Position numbers and translations under genes: made by a program. DNA of 64,000 nt from Niveispirillum lacus. Its GTDB lineage: Bacteria > Pseudomonadota > Alphaproteobacteria > Azospirillales > Azospirillaceae. The stretch spans positions 186,001 through 250,000 of the forward strand of contig NZ_NOXU01000026.1 in NCBI RefSeq assembly GCF_002251795.1, given 5' to 3'. Of the stretch, positions 1 through 9,261 are shown piece by piece. The notes under the pieces were generated by a model. It worked only from the letters and a program-made list of their open reading frames with translations. It did no database searches and had not been told where the DNA came from. Each line of letters begins with the position of its first letter. Positions within the stretch are counted from its first letter, which is position 1.

Positions 1-323
1 TCAGCTTCACGATTTTCGCGCGCGGCGTACGGGGTGAACTGGGTCGGGGTGGCCGGTATCGCACCGGCGGGGCCGATCCGGTGGGCGAACCCGCCACGGG
101 CTTCACGCTCTATACCGACACGGTCCTGCGTGCCCTGCCCGGCCCGTCGCCGGTCAAGCGAGTATTGCTGCCACTGGGTACCGATTACGCTGATGCCCAG
201 GCGCTGCGCGCCCAGGGCTGGCATACAGTTGCCGCCATGGCGGTGGCCAGTGATCTGGCGGCGGAGGCCAAGCGTCTCTCCTGCTCACATTTGTTGACGG
301 CGGACGGGCCGGCGCCCGTCTGA
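1..323 (+). CDS. hisZ: HisZ, ATP phosphoribosyltransferase regulatory subunit (3' end only)
   Basis: The reading frame is open from the window edge and ends at a stop at 323, so only about the last 106 residues are present. It contains GRGGRYR followed by GEPATGFTLY, the motif-3-like stretch of class II synthetase-fold proteins as found in HisZ. HisZ is a catalytically inactive HisRS paralogue that pairs with the short-form HisG to catalyse and regulate the first step of histidine synthesis in the cytoplasm. The gene lies 78 bases upstream of purA; hisZ-purA adjacency is common in Azospirillum relatives. HisS itself is the alternative, but the short divergent C-terminus without an anticodon-binding domain favours HisZ. 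Confidence 0.8.
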   Translation, partial: SFTIFARGVRGELGRGGRYRTGGADPVGEPATGFTLYTDTVLRALPGPSPVKRVLLPLGTDYADAQALRAQGWHTVAAMAVASDLAAEAKRLSCSHLLTADGPAPV

Positions 324-401
324 CCATTTGACCGAAACCAACCTAGGGTGCGGGCCCAGCCGGGCCACGGACCCGGACGTCTCACGCAAGCGAGGAATAT
401 C

Positions 402-1694
402 ATGGCCAATGTGGCGGTCGTCGGGTCCCAGTGGGGCGACGAAGGCAAGGGCAAGATCGTCGACTGGCTGTCCAGCCGGGCCGATGTCGTGGTCCGCTTC
501 CAGGGCGGTCACAATGCTGGCCATACGCTGGTGATCAACGGCGTGGTCTATAAGCTTTCCCTGCTGCCCAGCGGCGTGGTCCGCCCTGGCAAGCTGTCGG
601 TGATCGGCAATGGCGTCGTGGTCGACCCCTGGGCCTTGCTGAAGGAAATCGCGGCCATTCAGGAAAAGGGTGTCGAAATCACACCCGAGACCCTGCTGGT
701 GGCGGAAAACTGCGCCCTGATCCTGCCGCTGCACAGCGCGGTGGATAAGGCGCGTGAGGAAGCGCGCGGCGTCAACAAGATCGGCACCACGGGCCGTGGC
801 ATCGGCCCGGCGTACGAGGACAAGGTGGCCCGCCGCGCCATCCGCGTCTGTGATCTGGCCGATGAGGCGGTGCTGGAGCACAAGGTCGAACAGCTTCTGT
901 TCCACCACAATGCTTTGCTGCGCGGCCTGGGCGCCGAGGAGTTAGCCAAGGACGAGGTTCTGGCCCAGTTGCGCGAGGTGGCGCCCAAGCTGCTGCCCTA
1001 TAGCGCTGTGGTCTGGAAGCGTCTGGATGAGGCGCGCCGCCAGGGCAAGCGCATCCTGTTCGAAGGGGCGCAGGGGGCCATGCTGGACGTGGATCACGGT
1101 ACCTACCCGTTCGTTACCTCCTCCAACACGGTGGCCGGCAATGCCGCCGCCGGGTCGGGCATGGGGCCGGGTGCTGTCGGCCACGTACTGGGTATCACCA
1201 AGGCCTATACCACGCGCGTCGGCTCCGGTCCGTTCCCTACCGAACTGCATGACGAGATCGGAGACAGGATCGGCCAGCGTGGTCATGAGTTTGGCACTGT
1301 CACGGGCCGCAAGCGCCGCTGCGGCTGGTTTGATGCCGTCATGGTGCGTCAGGCCATCAAGACCGGCGGCATCACCGGTATCGCACTGACCAAGCTGGAC
1401 GTGCTGGACGGGTTCGAGACGCTCAAGGTCTGCACAGGCTATAAGCTGAATGGCGAGGTGATCCAGCACCTGCCCGCCGGCCAGACGGCCCAGGCTCAGG
1501 TGGAACCGATCTATGAGACGTTCGAGGGCTGGAGCGAAAGCACCCAGGGCGCGCGTTCCTGGGCCCAGTTGCCCGCCGCTGCCATCAAATATGTGCGTCG
1601 GATCGAGGAACTGATCGAGGCCCCGGTGACGCTGCTGTCCACCAGCCCCGAACGCGACGACACGATCCTGATGAAGGATCCGTTTGAGGATTGA
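402..1694 (+). CDS. purA: Adenylosuccinate synthetase
   Basis: This 430-residue protein makes adenylosuccinate from IMP, aspartate and GTP, the first committed step to AMP, in the cytoplasm. The start is the ATG at 402, preceded by a GAGGAA-type ribosome site at 392; a longer frame from 348 exists but lacks one. The N-terminus shows the GTP-binding GDEGKGK at residues 12-18 with catalytic Asp13, and GHNAGH at 36-41 with catalytic His41. [13 protein letters not shown] and the C-terminal substrate loop are also intact. Length matches the family norm (about 430). It follows hisZ in the same direction and may be co-transcribed with it. Confidence 0.98.
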   Translation: MANVAVVGSQWGDEGKGKIVDWLSSRADVVVRFQGGHNAGHTLVINGVVYKLSLLPSGVVRPGKLSVIGNGVVVDPWALLKEIAAIQEKGVEITPETLLVAENCALILPLHSAVDKAREEARGVNKIGTTGRGIGPAYEDKVARRAIRVCDLADEAVLEHKVEQLLFHHNALLRGLGAEELAKDEVLAQLREVAPKLLPYSAVVWKRLDEARRQGKRILFEGAQGAMLDVDHGTYPFVTSSNTVAGNAAAGSGMGPGAVGHVLGITKAYTTRVGSGPFPTELHDEIGDRIGQRGHEFGTVTGRKRRCGWFDAVMVRQAIKTGGITGIALTKLDVLDGFETLKVCTGYKLNGEVIQHLPAGQTAQAQVEPIYETFEGWSESTQGARSWAQLPAAAIKYVRRIEELIEAPVTLLSTSPERDDTILMKDPFED

Positions 1695-1733
1695 GGGGAG
1701 CTAAATCCTTCGGCGTGATCTTTTCATTGCTTT

Positions 1734-1813
1734 CCCCGCGAAAGCGGGGACCCGGGGGCGACAGGCCCGACAGTTTAATGCGCATGACCCCTGGACCCCC
1801 GCTTTCGCGGGGG
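1734..1813. repeat. Paired inverted palindromes (REP/BIME-like element)
   Basis: Two GC-rich hairpins lie in opposite orientation: CCCCGC-GAAA-GCGGGG at 1734-1749 and CCCCCGC-TTTC-GCGGGGG at 1796-1813. They are joined by about 46 bases, and the sequences just inside the hairpins are also roughly complementary. The layout is that of intergenic repetitive palindromic elements of many high-GC Proteobacteria, where they sit downstream of genes as mRNA ends or targets of REP-associated transposases. No second copy was seen in the window, so repetitiveness is inferred. Confidence 0.6.
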
Positions 1814-1843
1814 AGGCAAATAGGTTGGGCATATTGGCACTTC

Positions 1844-1994
1844 CAGACTCGCCGGGTGCCCATGTGGAGTCTGCTTACCTAGGCTTCTTGCCAAGAAGGG
1901 CCACCTCCTCTATAAGCACCCGCTCCATCGGACGGTGCGGCCGGGCGAGAAGCCCGGGGCATGCCCACCGTCCACATGTGAAGAAGGACCGAAA
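1844..1994 (+). promoter_or_regulatory. Candidate structured 5' leader of rpmI-rplT
   Basis: Two stem-loops precede rpmI. The first pairs CAGACTC (1844-1850) with GAGTCTG (1867-1873). The second is a long two-part hairpin: GGACGGTG (1930-1937) with CACCGTCC (1966-1973) enclosing CCGGGC (1941-1946) with GCCCGG (1952-1957). It ends about 8 bases before the ribosome-binding AAGAAGG. Ribosomal proteins L20 and L35 are autoregulated through leader structures in several bacteria, so a translational operator is a fair inference. No known Rfam consensus was recognised. Confidence 0.45.
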
Positions 1995-2195
1995 ATGCCC
2001 AAGTTGAAGAACCATTCGGGCGCCAAGAAGCGGTTTAAGTTCACCGCTTCGGGCAAGGTGAAGGCCCAGGCCGCTGGCAAGCGCCACGGCATGAGCAAGC
2101 GCCCCCTGAAGATGAAGCGTAACGCGCGTGGTACGTTCGTTATGTTCAAGGCCGACGGCGAGAAGATCGCCGAGAATTTCCTGCGGGTTAAGTGA
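1995..2195 (+). CDS. rpmI: 50S ribosomal protein L35
   Basis: This 66-residue, very basic protein begins [15 protein letters not shown] and contains the typical [14 protein letters not shown] core of bacterial L35. The ATG at 1995 follows an AAGAAGG ribosome site at 1980-1986; the in-frame upstream extension lies in the structured leader and is not coding. It is a component of the large ribosomal subunit. rplT begins 12 bases downstream, so the two form one operon. In many bacteria infC precedes rpmI; here the upstream gene is purA, so infC must lie elsewhere. Confidence 0.97.
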   Translation: MPKLKNHSGAKKRFKFTASGKVKAQAAGKRHGMSKRPLKMKRNARGTFVMFKADGEKIAENFLRVK

Positions 2196-2207
2196 GAGGA
2201 CTGACCT

Positions 2208-2570
2208 ATGGCACGCGTTAAGCGGGGCGTCACCACTCACGCCCGTCACAAGAAGATCCTGAAGCTCGCCAAGGGCTATCGTGGTCGCGGTTCCAAGTGC
2301 TATCGCGTTGCGATTGAAAAGGTCGAAAAGGCGCTTCGTTACGCCTATCGCGACCGTCGCAACAAGAAGCGCGATTTCCGCGGCCTGTGGATTCAGCGTA
2401 TCAACGCCGGTGCACGCCTGCACGGGCTGAAGTACAGCACCCTGATCCACGGCCTGAAGCGCGCCGGTATCGAGCTGGACCGTAAGGTTCTGTCCGACAT
2501 CGCCGCCCGCGAGCCGGAGAGCTTTAAGAGCCTGTGCGATCAGGCCCAGGCTGCTCTCAAGGCCGCCTGA
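2208..2570 (+). CDS. rplT: 50S ribosomal protein L20
   Basis: The 120-residue basic protein starts [19 protein letters not shown] and carries the conserved [15 protein letters not shown] and [14 protein letters not shown] segments of L20, an early assembly protein of the 50S subunit that in other bacteria also represses its own operon. Length and sequence are normal for the family. It follows rpmI by 12 bases and is followed within 40 bases by a strong hairpin terminator, so the rpmI-rplT unit probably ends here rather than reading into pheS. Confidence 0.98.
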   Translation: MARVKRGVTTHARHKKILKLAKGYRGRGSKCYRVAIEKVEKALRYAYRDRRNKKRDFRGLWIQRINAGARLHGLKYSTLIHGLKRAGIELDRKVLSDIAAREPESFKSLCDQAQAALKAA

Positions 2571-2606
2571 TTTCCGACTATCGGATTTCAGAACGGTTGC
2601 AAGTTG

Positions 2607-2645
2607 AAAGGGGGAGCAGGCCCGGCGGGCCCGCTCCCCCTTTTG
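2607..2645 (+). terminator. Rho-independent terminator after rplT
   Basis: GGGGGAGC (2610-2617) pairs with GCTCCCCC (2633-2640), extended inside by further G-C pairs, and is followed by TTTT at 2641-2644. It separates rpmI-rplT from the toxin-antitoxin pair and pheST. Confidence 0.88.
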
Positions 2646-2713
2646 CTTGTGCGGCCAATATTGTGCCCGCCATCTGTGCTATCATCGGGGCCGCACCGGA
2701 ACCGGAGGACACC

Positions 2714-2956
2714 ATGGGTTCGCTGACCATCCGCATCGACGATGAAGCCTTGATCAAGGGACTGGAAGACCGCGCCTTGCGGTCGGGCCGCACGATCGAG
2801 GAAGAGGTGGCGGCTGTTCTGACCGAAATGGTGCAGCCCGGCCAGACGGATCGGACAGCATTGCTGGCCCGCATGGACATATTCCGCCAAAGCCTTGCGG
2901 GTCGCATCATGACCCCGTCAGAGGACCTCCTGCGCCAGATGCGGGACGAACGATGA
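2714..2956 (+). CDS. Ribbon-helix-helix antitoxin of a VapBC/FitAB-type pair
   Basis: An 80-residue acidic protein starting at the ATG at 2714, with GGAGGA 5 bases upstream. MGSLTIRIDDEALIKGLEDRA is a short beta strand followed by two helices, as in Arc/MetJ or FitA-like DNA-binding antitoxins. The C-terminal half (LARMDIFRQ to the end) is the expected toxin-wrapping tail. The stop overlaps the toxin start in an ATGA quartet, typical of toxin-antitoxin operons. By analogy it should neutralise the PIN toxin and repress the shared promoter, which would lie just after the rplT terminator. Family assignment rests on size, fold signature and partner. Confidence 0.85.
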   Translation: MGSLTIRIDDEALIKGLEDRALRSGRTIEEEVAAVLTEMVQPGQTDRTALLARMDIFRQSLAGRIMTPSEDLLRQMRDER

Positions 2957-3405
2957 GGCTTGTCGTTGACGCCAGCGTGATTGCGAAATGGGTCCTGCCA
3001 GAGCCGATGTCGGCTGAGGCGCGGGCCCTACTGGATCATGAGGTGATGGTTCCCGATCTTGCCTTTGCCGAGATCGCCAACCTCCTGACCATGCGCGTCA
3101 TACGCGGGGAGATGACAGCATCAGAGGCATCACGGGCCTTACAGATCGTCTTGTCCCTGAACCCCGTCTCCTTTCCCAGTCGGGATTTGGTATCAGAGGC
3201 CCTAGCCATGGCCGGGAATCTGCGACACCCGGCCTATGATCTGGTTTATGTGGCGCTGGCCCGCCAGCAAGGTGCCCGATTTGTGACAGCGGACAAGCGA
3301 CTGGTGGCCAAGATCCGCAATCTGGATATGCCTCCGCCCTGGGCCTCGCTTGTCACCCCCTTGACCGACTTCCAACCGGGCGCTTCCGCCCCCACCCTTT
3401 CCTGA
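2953..3405 (+). CDS. vapC: PIN-domain ribonuclease toxin, VapC family
   Basis: A 150-residue PIN domain. The four acidic metal-binding positions are visible: Asp6 (VVDASV), Glu40 (FAEIANL), Asp96 (AYDLVYVALA) and Asp114 (FVTADKRL). VapC toxins are Mg-dependent RNases that usually cut tRNA or rRNA and halt translation. The start overlaps the antitoxin stop (ATGA), and its stop is only 12 bases before pheS. All catalytic residues are present, so it should be active. The last 15 or so residues (proline-rich) extend past the usual domain end. Confidence 0.9.
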   Translation: MRLVVDASVIAKWVLPEPMSAEARALLDHEVMVPDLAFAEIANLLTMRVIRGEMTASEASRALQIVLSLNPVSFPSRDLVSEALAMAGNLRHPAYDLVYVALARQQGARFVTADKRLVAKIRNLDMPPPWASLVTPLTDFQPGASAPTLS

Positions 3406-3417
3406 CCCGGATCCATC

Positions 3418-4494
3418 ATGGACACGCTCGATACGCTCAAGGCCGAAACGCTGGCCACCATCGCCTCTGCCACCGATAGCGCCGCCCTGGAAGAGGTGCG
3501 GGTTGCCGTCATGGGCAAGAAGGGCAGCATCACGGCCCTGATGGGCGATATGCGCAACCTGTCACCGGACGAGCGCAAGGCCCGTGGTGCCACGCTGAAC
3601 GCGGTGAAGACCGCCGTGGAGGCCGCGATTGAGGGCCGTCGGGCGGAGTTGAAGAGTATCGAGTTGGAGCGCCGCCTGGCGTCGGAACGCATTGACGTCA
3701 CCCTGGCCCCCCGGCCCGAAACCCAGGGCCGCATCCACCCGATCAGCCAGACCGTGGATGAGATGGTGGCGATTTTCGCCGCCATGGGCTTCACCGTCGC
3801 CGAAGGGCCGGATATCGAGACGGACTTCAACAATTTCACGGCGTTGAACATCCCGCCGGAACATCCGGCCCGGCAGATGCACGACACCTTCTATCTGCCG
3901 CCCTCGCCGGAAGGGGCGGCCCGTGTCCTGCGCACCCATACCAGCCCTGTGCAGATCCGCACCTTGCTGAAGAACAAGCCGCCCATCCGCATCATTGCGC
4001 CGGGCCGCACCTATCGGTCGGACTATGATCAGACGCACACACCCGTCTTCCATCAGATCGAAGGTCTGGTGATCGGCGAGGATATCCATATGGGCCATCT
4101 GAAGGGCTGCATCCTGGAATTTTGCCGCGCCTTCTTCCAGATCGACGACCTGCCCATCCGCTTCCGCCCCAGTTTCTTCCCCTTCACCGAACCCTCGGCA
4201 GAGGTGGATATCGGCTGCTCGCGCAAGGGCGGGGAACTGAAGCTGGGCAATCATGGCGACTGGCTGGAAATCATGGGCTCCGGCATGGTGCATCCCAAGG
4301 TGTTGGAGAATTGCGGCATCGACAGCACCAAGTACCAGGGCTTTGCCTTTGGTATGGGGATCGAGCGCGTGGCCATGCTGAAATACGGCATCCCCGACCT
4401 GCGCTCCTTCTTCGATGCCGACCTGCGCTGGCTGCGCCATTACGGCTTCGTGCCGCTGGACCAGCCGAACCTGGCGCAGGGCCTTTCCCGCTGA
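3418..4494 (+). CDS. pheS: Phenylalanine-tRNA ligase alpha subunit
   Basis: The 358-residue protein is the catalytic alpha chain of the alpha2beta2 enzyme that charges tRNA-Phe. An N-terminal coiled-coil arm (about 1-90) is followed by the class II core with [12 protein letters not shown], the motif 2 region [16 protein letters not shown] and motif 3 [18 protein letters not shown]. It starts at the ATG at 3418, 12 bases after vapC, and pheT follows 30 bases downstream. Because the rplT terminator lies upstream, pheST must use a promoter within or upstream of the toxin-antitoxin genes. Confidence 0.98.
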   Translation: MDTLDTLKAETLATIASATDSAALEEVRVAVMGKKGSITALMGDMRNLSPDERKARGATLNAVKTAVEAAIEGRRAELKSIELERRLASERIDVTLAPRPETQGRIHPISQTVDEMVAIFAAMGFTVAEGPDIETDFNNFTALNIPPEHPARQMHDTFYLPPSPEGAARVLRTHTSPVQIRTLLKNKPPIRIIAPGRTYRSDYDQTHTPVFHQIEGLVIGEDIHMGHLKGCILEFCRAFFQIDDLPIRFRPSFFPFTEPSAEVDIGCSRKGGELKLGNHGDWLEIMGSGMVHPKVLENCGIDSTKYQGFAFGMGIERVAMLKYGIPDLRSFFDADLRWLRHYGFVPLDQPNLAQGLSR

Positions 4495-4524
4495 TCAGCC
4501 ACGAAGAATTCCGAGGACGTTGAA

Positions 4525-6918
4525 ATGAAGTTCACCCTTTCCTGGCTGAAGACGCATCTCGACACCGATGCCACGCTGGACCAGATCACCGATGCGCTGA
4601 CGGCCCTGGGTCTGGAGGTCGAGGGGGTCGAGGATCGGGGCGCCGCCTTGTCGGCCTTCCGCATCGCCCATGTCGTATCAGCGGAAAAGCACCCGAACGC
4701 CGACAAGCTGCGCCTGTGCATGGTCGATACCGGTGCAGGTGAGCCGGTGCAGGTGGTCTGCGGCGCGCCCAATGCGCGGGCCGGCATCAAGGTGGTCTTC
4801 GCCGCCCCCGGCACTGTCATCCCCGTGTCGGGCGACACGCTCTCCATCGGCACCATCCGTGGCGTGGAAAGCCGGGGCATGATGTGTTCGGAGCGCGAAC
4901 TGCTGCTGTCCGACGAACATAATGGCATTATCGAGCTGCCGGAGGATGCCCCCGTGGGCGGCTCCTTCGCCGATTGGCGCGGCCTGTCCGACCCGGTGAT
5001 CGAGATCGCGCTGACGCCCGACCGCGTCGATTGCGCCGGGGTGCGCGGGGTCGCCCGCGACCTTGCAGCATCCGGTCTGGGCACGCTGAAGCCGCTGGCC
5101 CCCATGCGCGTGACGCCCGCCTTTGACAACCCGTTGAAGGTCAATCTGGACCATCCCGGCTGCCCGCAAATCGCCTTCCGCCTGATTCGGGGCGTCAAGA
5201 ACGGCCCCAGCCCGAAATGGCTGGCCGACCGGTTGCTGGCCGTGGGCCTTCGCCCGATCAGTGCGTTGGTCGATATCACCAATTATTTCAGCCTGGACCT
5301 GTGCCGCCCGCTGCATGTTTTTGACGCAGCAAAGCTGTCAGGCGGCATCACCCTGAAGCCGACGGCGGAGGGAGACACGCTGCTGGCGCTCAACGGTAAG
5401 GAATATGCCGTGCCCGCCGGCCTGATCGGCATCTATGACGATGCCAAGATGATCTCCATGGCCGGCGTCATGGGCGGGGAGACCACGGGCGTCACCGCCG
5501 ACACCACCGATGTCGTGCTGGAAGTGGCAACGTTTGAGCCGGTGCGCGTCGCCGAGGCGGGCCGCGCCCTGCAACTGGACAGCGACGCCCGCTATCGCTT
5601 TGAACGCGGTGTGGACCCGGCCAACATCCTGGAGAAGGTCGAACTGGCCACCGCCTTGATCCTGGAGCTGTGCGGCGGATCCGCCGGCGCCGTCAGCCTG
5701 ACGGGCGCTGAACCCGCCTGGCAGCGCACCCTGACCCTGCGCCCGGCGCGGGTGGCCGCATTGGGCGGCGTCGACGTGCCGGTGGATGAACAGGTCCGGA
5801 TCCTGTCCGTCCTGGGCTTCACCGTTACCCGCCGCGACGACGGCGTGCTGGTGGCGGATGTCCCGTCCTGGCGCCGCGATGTGGAGGGCGAGGCCGACCT
5901 GGTGGAAGAGGTGTTGCGCGTCAACGGATTCGACAAGATTCCGGCCACACCGCTGCCGCGGGAGGTGGGCACACCCGCCCCGGCACTGTCCAACGATCAA
6001 CGCCGCCGTTTCAATGCCCGCCGGGCGGCGGCGGAACGCGGCCTGCTGGAATCGGTGACCTGGTCCTTTGTCGACCCCAAGGTTGCGGCGCTGTTCGATG
6101 GCGACAAGGATGAACTGCGCCTGCTGAACCCGATCAGCGCCGATCTGGCCGTGATGCGCCCGTCGATTCTGGGCACCCTGGTGCCAGCCGCCGGCCGCAA
6201 CGCTGCCAAGGGCTTCAAGGATGTCGGTCTGTTCGAGGTTGGCCCGGCCTTCCGCGACGGGTCTGAAACGGGTCAGGATCTGGTGGTGGCCGGCGTGCGC
6301 GCCGGTGCTGCCGTGCTGCGTAACTGGTCGAAGGGCGAACGCCCTGTCGATGCTTTCGATGTCAAGGGCGATGCCTTGGCCATCCTGGAGGCGGCCGGTG
6401 CGCCCGTCGCCAATCTTCAGGTCACCCGTGATGCGCCGGGCTGGTATCACCCTGGCCGTTCGGGGAGCTTCCGCTTGGGCCCCACGGTGTTGGGCCGCTT
6501 TGGCGAGTTGCATCCTGCCCTGTTGGAGGCGCTGGACGTGTCCGGTCCTGTGGTGGCGTTTGAGTTGTTCCTAGACGCCGTTCCCGCCCCCAAGAAGAAG
6601 GGCGGCACGGCCAAGCCCCTGCTGGTCCTGTCGCCGTTCCAGCCGGTGGACCGGGACTTCGCCTTCCTGGTGGCCAACAGCACCGACAGTGACAGGCTGG
6701 TGAAGGCCGCCAAGGGGGCCGACAAGGCCCTGATTAGCGATGTCAGCATCTTCGACATCTATGAAGGCAAGGGTGTGGAGCCCGGCTTCAAGTCGGTGGC
6801 CCTGTCGGTCAAGCTCCAGCCGGTCGACAAAACCCTCACCGACAAGGAGATCGAGGATGTAGCCGCCAAGGTGGTGGCCGCTGTCGCCAAAGCGACGGGC
6901 GCATCCTTGCGCGGTTGA
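4525..6918 (+). CDS. pheT: Phenylalanine-tRNA ligase beta subunit
   Basis: A 797-residue beta chain with the expected domain order. An EMAP/OB-fold tRNA-binding domain includes HPNADKLRLCMVDTG at about 56-70. The B3/B4 editing module, the B5 domain (with DVPSWRRDVEGEADLVEEV), a class-II-like core and a C-terminal ferredoxin-fold anticodon-binding domain (LSPFQPVDRDFAFLV onward) follow. Length is normal. The start at 4525 follows GAGGACG at 4511. It ends just before a textbook terminator and closes the operon with pheS. Confidence 0.98.
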   Translation: MKFTLSWLKTHLDTDATLDQITDALTALGLEVEGVEDRGAALSAFRIAHVVSAEKHPNADKLRLCMVDTGAGEPVQVVCGAPNARAGIKVVFAAPGTVIPVSGDTLSIGTIRGVESRGMMCSERELLLSDEHNGIIELPEDAPVGGSFADWRGLSDPVIEIALTPDRVDCAGVRGVARDLAASGLGTLKPLAPMRVTPAFDNPLKVNLDHPGCPQIAFRLIRGVKNGPSPKWLADRLLAVGLRPISALVDITNYFSLDLCRPLHVFDAAKLSGGITLKPTAEGDTLLALNGKEYAVPAGLIGIYDDAKMISMAGVMGGETTGVTADTTDVVLEVATFEPVRVAEAGRALQLDSDARYRFERGVDPANILEKVELATALILELCGGSAGAVSLTGAEPAWQRTLTLRPARVAALGGVDVPVDEQVRILSVLGFTVTRRDDGVLVADVPSWRRDVEGEADLVEEVLRVNGFDKIPATPLPREVGTPAPALSNDQRRRFNARRAAAERGLLESVTWSFVDPKVAALFDGDKDELRLLNPISADLAVMRPSILGTLVPAAGRNAAKGFKDVGLFEVGPAFRDGSETGQDLVVAGVRAGAAVLRNWSKGERPVDAFDVKGDALAILEAAGAPVANLQVTRDAPGWYHPGRSGSFRLGPTVLGRFGELHPALLEALDVSGPVVAFELFLDAVPAPKKKGGTAKPLLVLSPFQPVDRDFAFLVANSTDSDRLVKAAKGADKALISDVSIFDIYEGKGVEPGFKSVALSVKLQPVDKTLTDKEIEDVAAKVVAAVAKATGASLRG

Positions 6919-6942
6919 TCCACGCAGCCGGCAACAGCAGCA

Positions 6943-6974
6943 AAGGGGCATCACGCAGGTGATGCCCCTTTTTT
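6943..6974 (+). terminator. Rho-independent terminator after pheT
   Basis: AAGGGGCATCAC (6943-6954) pairs perfectly with GTGATGCCCCTT (6959-6970) around a GCAG loop, followed by a run of six T. Confidence 0.93.
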
Positions 6975-7411
6975 CATGGCTATTATGAGCGACCTGCATG
7001 TCAAACGCTGCGGCTTACGCAGACGACATGTTTACATGACGTTTACGTAAGGTGGGTTGAAACCCATCTTTCCGGTTTGGAACTTTGTGATTCCATTATA
7101 ACGCTGAAGCGCATTTCTTATTGATGCCATGTTTTCACCATGAAAACAATCACGATACACTTCCCTGAGTGCAATAAATAATACCCATATACAAAATTCC
7201 ATTCAAATACACATTGCATCGCGCCAAAGTCTATAACAACAAAATGCCGTCACACCTTTGTCGCGTCCCTTGGAAAACAGGGCAAAATCGCTATCTGGCA
7301 GGTGTTGACCCCTTGGCTTGACTGTCGAAACACCGCTACAGTGAAAGAAAACAAAATGGCGCCCGAAGCCAGTTCAGGGTGGGCAAGCCGAAAAAAGTAT
7401 CGGGAGGGAAC
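6975..7411. other. AT-rich spacer upstream of chemoreceptor
   Basis: About 440 bases with markedly lower GC than the surrounding genes, especially 7030-7260. It holds short inverted repeats (for example GTTTTCA-CCA-TGAAAAC at 7131-7147 and TGGGTTGAAACCCA near 7052) but no credible gene. It presumably contains the promoter of the chemoreceptor; no sigma-28 or sigma-54 consensus was convincing. Confidence 0.5.
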
Positions 7412-9097
7412 ATGCGTGCGCTTAAAAATCTTCCCATCGTGTGGAAGCTGGTTCTGCCATTGCTGCTGATGGGCGTGCTGACCATCGGCACGTCGCTCTA
7501 CGCCCTGTTCCAGATGGAGGCGGTGGGCAATGAATATCGCGCTATGCTGGACCGGTCGGAAAATGCCAAGGCCATCTTGAACGCGCGGGAGACCGCCACC
7601 GACCTCGGTCGCCTGGGCTATACCATGGTCGCGGAGACGGACAGCTTCATCCTGGACAGCATGCAGGACGAAATCGCCCTGAAGCGGGATGAACTGGCGG
7701 GCCATCTGGACCGTGTGGAGAAGATCCTGCCCGAACGTAAGGCAGATATCGACGCGATCCGGGAGGATACGCGGCGCATGTTGGAGATTGTTGAACAGGC
7801 CCGGCAATTGGCGCTGGAAGGCAAGGGTGCGCAGGCCGCTGCCATTCTGGTTGACCGGTTTGATATCAAACTGACCGACGTCCTCGACAAGCTGGCTGTG
7901 ACGACTGGTGATGTAGAGGCCAAGCTGGCTGGCGGCAAGCAAGCCGCTCAGAGCCGGTTTGACCGTGCGCTGGCCGTCACGCTGATCGTGGGTCTGTCGG
8001 GTACGGCCATTGTGCTGGCCCTGGGCATCGCGCTTGGCATGGTTGGCATTTCCCGCCCCCTGCGCCGCATCGTCACTATGATGACTAAGCTGGCCGATGG
8101 CGACCTGACGGTGAAAGTGTCGGGTGGCGACCGTCGGGATGAGATCGGCGCCACGGCCCGTGCGCTCGCCGTGTTCCAGAAAGGCATGCGCGAGGCGGAA
8201 ACCATGCGCAACGAACAGGCCGCCATGGAAGAACGGGTGGAAGCACAGAAGCGTCAGGCCATGACCCAACTGGCCGATGATTTCGAAAACAGCATGAACG
8301 CCGTGGTCAGCGCCGTCGGTGGCGCCGCCGACCGCATGCGTGGTACCGCCCAGGGCCTTAACAGTGTGGCTGATGAAACCAACCGGCAGTCCGAAGCGGT
8401 GGCCAGTGCCGCTGAACAGGCGGCCGAGAATGTGAACACGGTTGCGGCCGCAGCCGAGCAACTGACCGCATCCATTAACGAAATCTCGCGCCGCGTCGCA
8501 GAAAGCGCTGCGATTGCTCACGATGCGGTGGCAGAGGCCGAACGGTCGAACAGTACGGTTACCGGGTTGGTGGATGCTGCGCAACGCATTGGGGAGATCG
8601 TGCGGTTGATCGGTGACATTGCCAGCCAGACCAATCTTCTGGCCCTGAATGCAACAATTGAGGCGGCACGCGCCGGCGATGCGGGCAAGGGCTTCGCGGT
8701 GGTGGCGTCAGAGGTCAAGGCATTGGCTACCCAGACGGCCAAAGCAACGGAGGAAATTGGCAGCCAGATCGCCGCCATGCAGTCCGCTGCCGGCAATGCC
8801 GCTGATGCTATTCGTGGTGTCGGCGGGACGATTGATAAGATCAGTGGGATTGTATCCACCATCGCCACCGCCGTGGAGGAACAGGGGGCAGCCACGCGAG
8901 AAATTGCCAGTTCTGTGGCTCAAGCAGCGACCGGTACGCAGAATGTCAGCGCCACCATCGGTGAAGTGACTCGTGCTGCTGCTGAAACGGGCTATATGGC
9001 CGGGGATGTACTCAGTGCTGCCAATGATCTGGTCGACGAAAGCCATGCCCTTAACCAACAGGTGGCTCAGTTTGTCGCCAAGGTGCGGGCAGGCTGA
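7412..9097 (+). CDS. Methyl-accepting chemotaxis protein
   Basis: A 561-residue inner-membrane chemoreceptor. Transmembrane segment 1 is at about 9-30, then a 155-residue periplasmic helical sensor domain of unassigned type. Transmembrane segment 2 is at about 185-213, then HAMP ([19 protein letters not shown]) and a long coiled-coil signalling domain. The hairpin tip [20 protein letters not shown] is intact and should bind CheA/CheW. The start is the ATG at 7412 with GGGAGGG at 7402-7408; an upstream GTG at 7379 is possible but weaker. No che genes are nearby, so it is an orphan receptor. The ligand cannot be inferred. Confidence 0.95.
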   Translation: MRALKNLPIVWKLVLPLLLMGVLTIGTSLYALFQMEAVGNEYRAMLDRSENAKAILNARETATDLGRLGYTMVAETDSFILDSMQDEIALKRDELAGHLDRVEKILPERKADIDAIREDTRRMLEIVEQARQLALEGKGAQAAAILVDRFDIKLTDVLDKLAVTTGDVEAKLAGGKQAAQSRFDRALAVTLIVGLSGTAIVLALGIALGMVGISRPLRRIVTMMTKLADGDLTVKVSGGDRRDEIGATARALAVFQKGMREAETMRNEQAAMEERVEAQKRQAMTQLADDFENSMNAVVSAVGGAADRMRGTAQGLNSVADETNRQSEAVASAAEQAAENVNTVAAAAEQLTASINEISRRVAESAAIAHDAVAEAERSNSTVTGLVDAAQRIGEIVRLIGDIASQTNLLALNATIEAARAGDAGKGFAVVASEVKALATQTAKATEEIGSQIAAMQSAAGNAADAIRGVGGTIDKISGIVSTIATAVEEQGAATREIASSVAQAATGTQNVSATIGEVTRAAAETGYMAGDVLSAANDLVDESHALNQQVAQFVAKVRAG

Positions 9098-9261
9098 CGG
9101 CAAGCGTCCAGCGCGCTGATCCATGGGCACCAGGTCAACGCTGGCCGGTCGCCGCGCGTCCGGCAGGAATGGTTGGCTTGGCCCGCTATTCCCAGCGACC
9201 CGCGGCGATGTCAGATTATGGGTGTCGTGGTCCACAGGACCCAATTGGGTAGGAAACACCC

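Noticed and set aside
5338-6513. 391-codon minus-strand open frame inside pheT
   Set aside because: Antisense shadow of a high-GC gene; Arg/Gln/His-rich composition and no family signature.
7250-8584. 444-codon minus-strand frame across the first chemoreceptor
   Set aside because: Shadow frame with His/Gln/Arg-rich composition; the plus-strand receptor is unmistakable.
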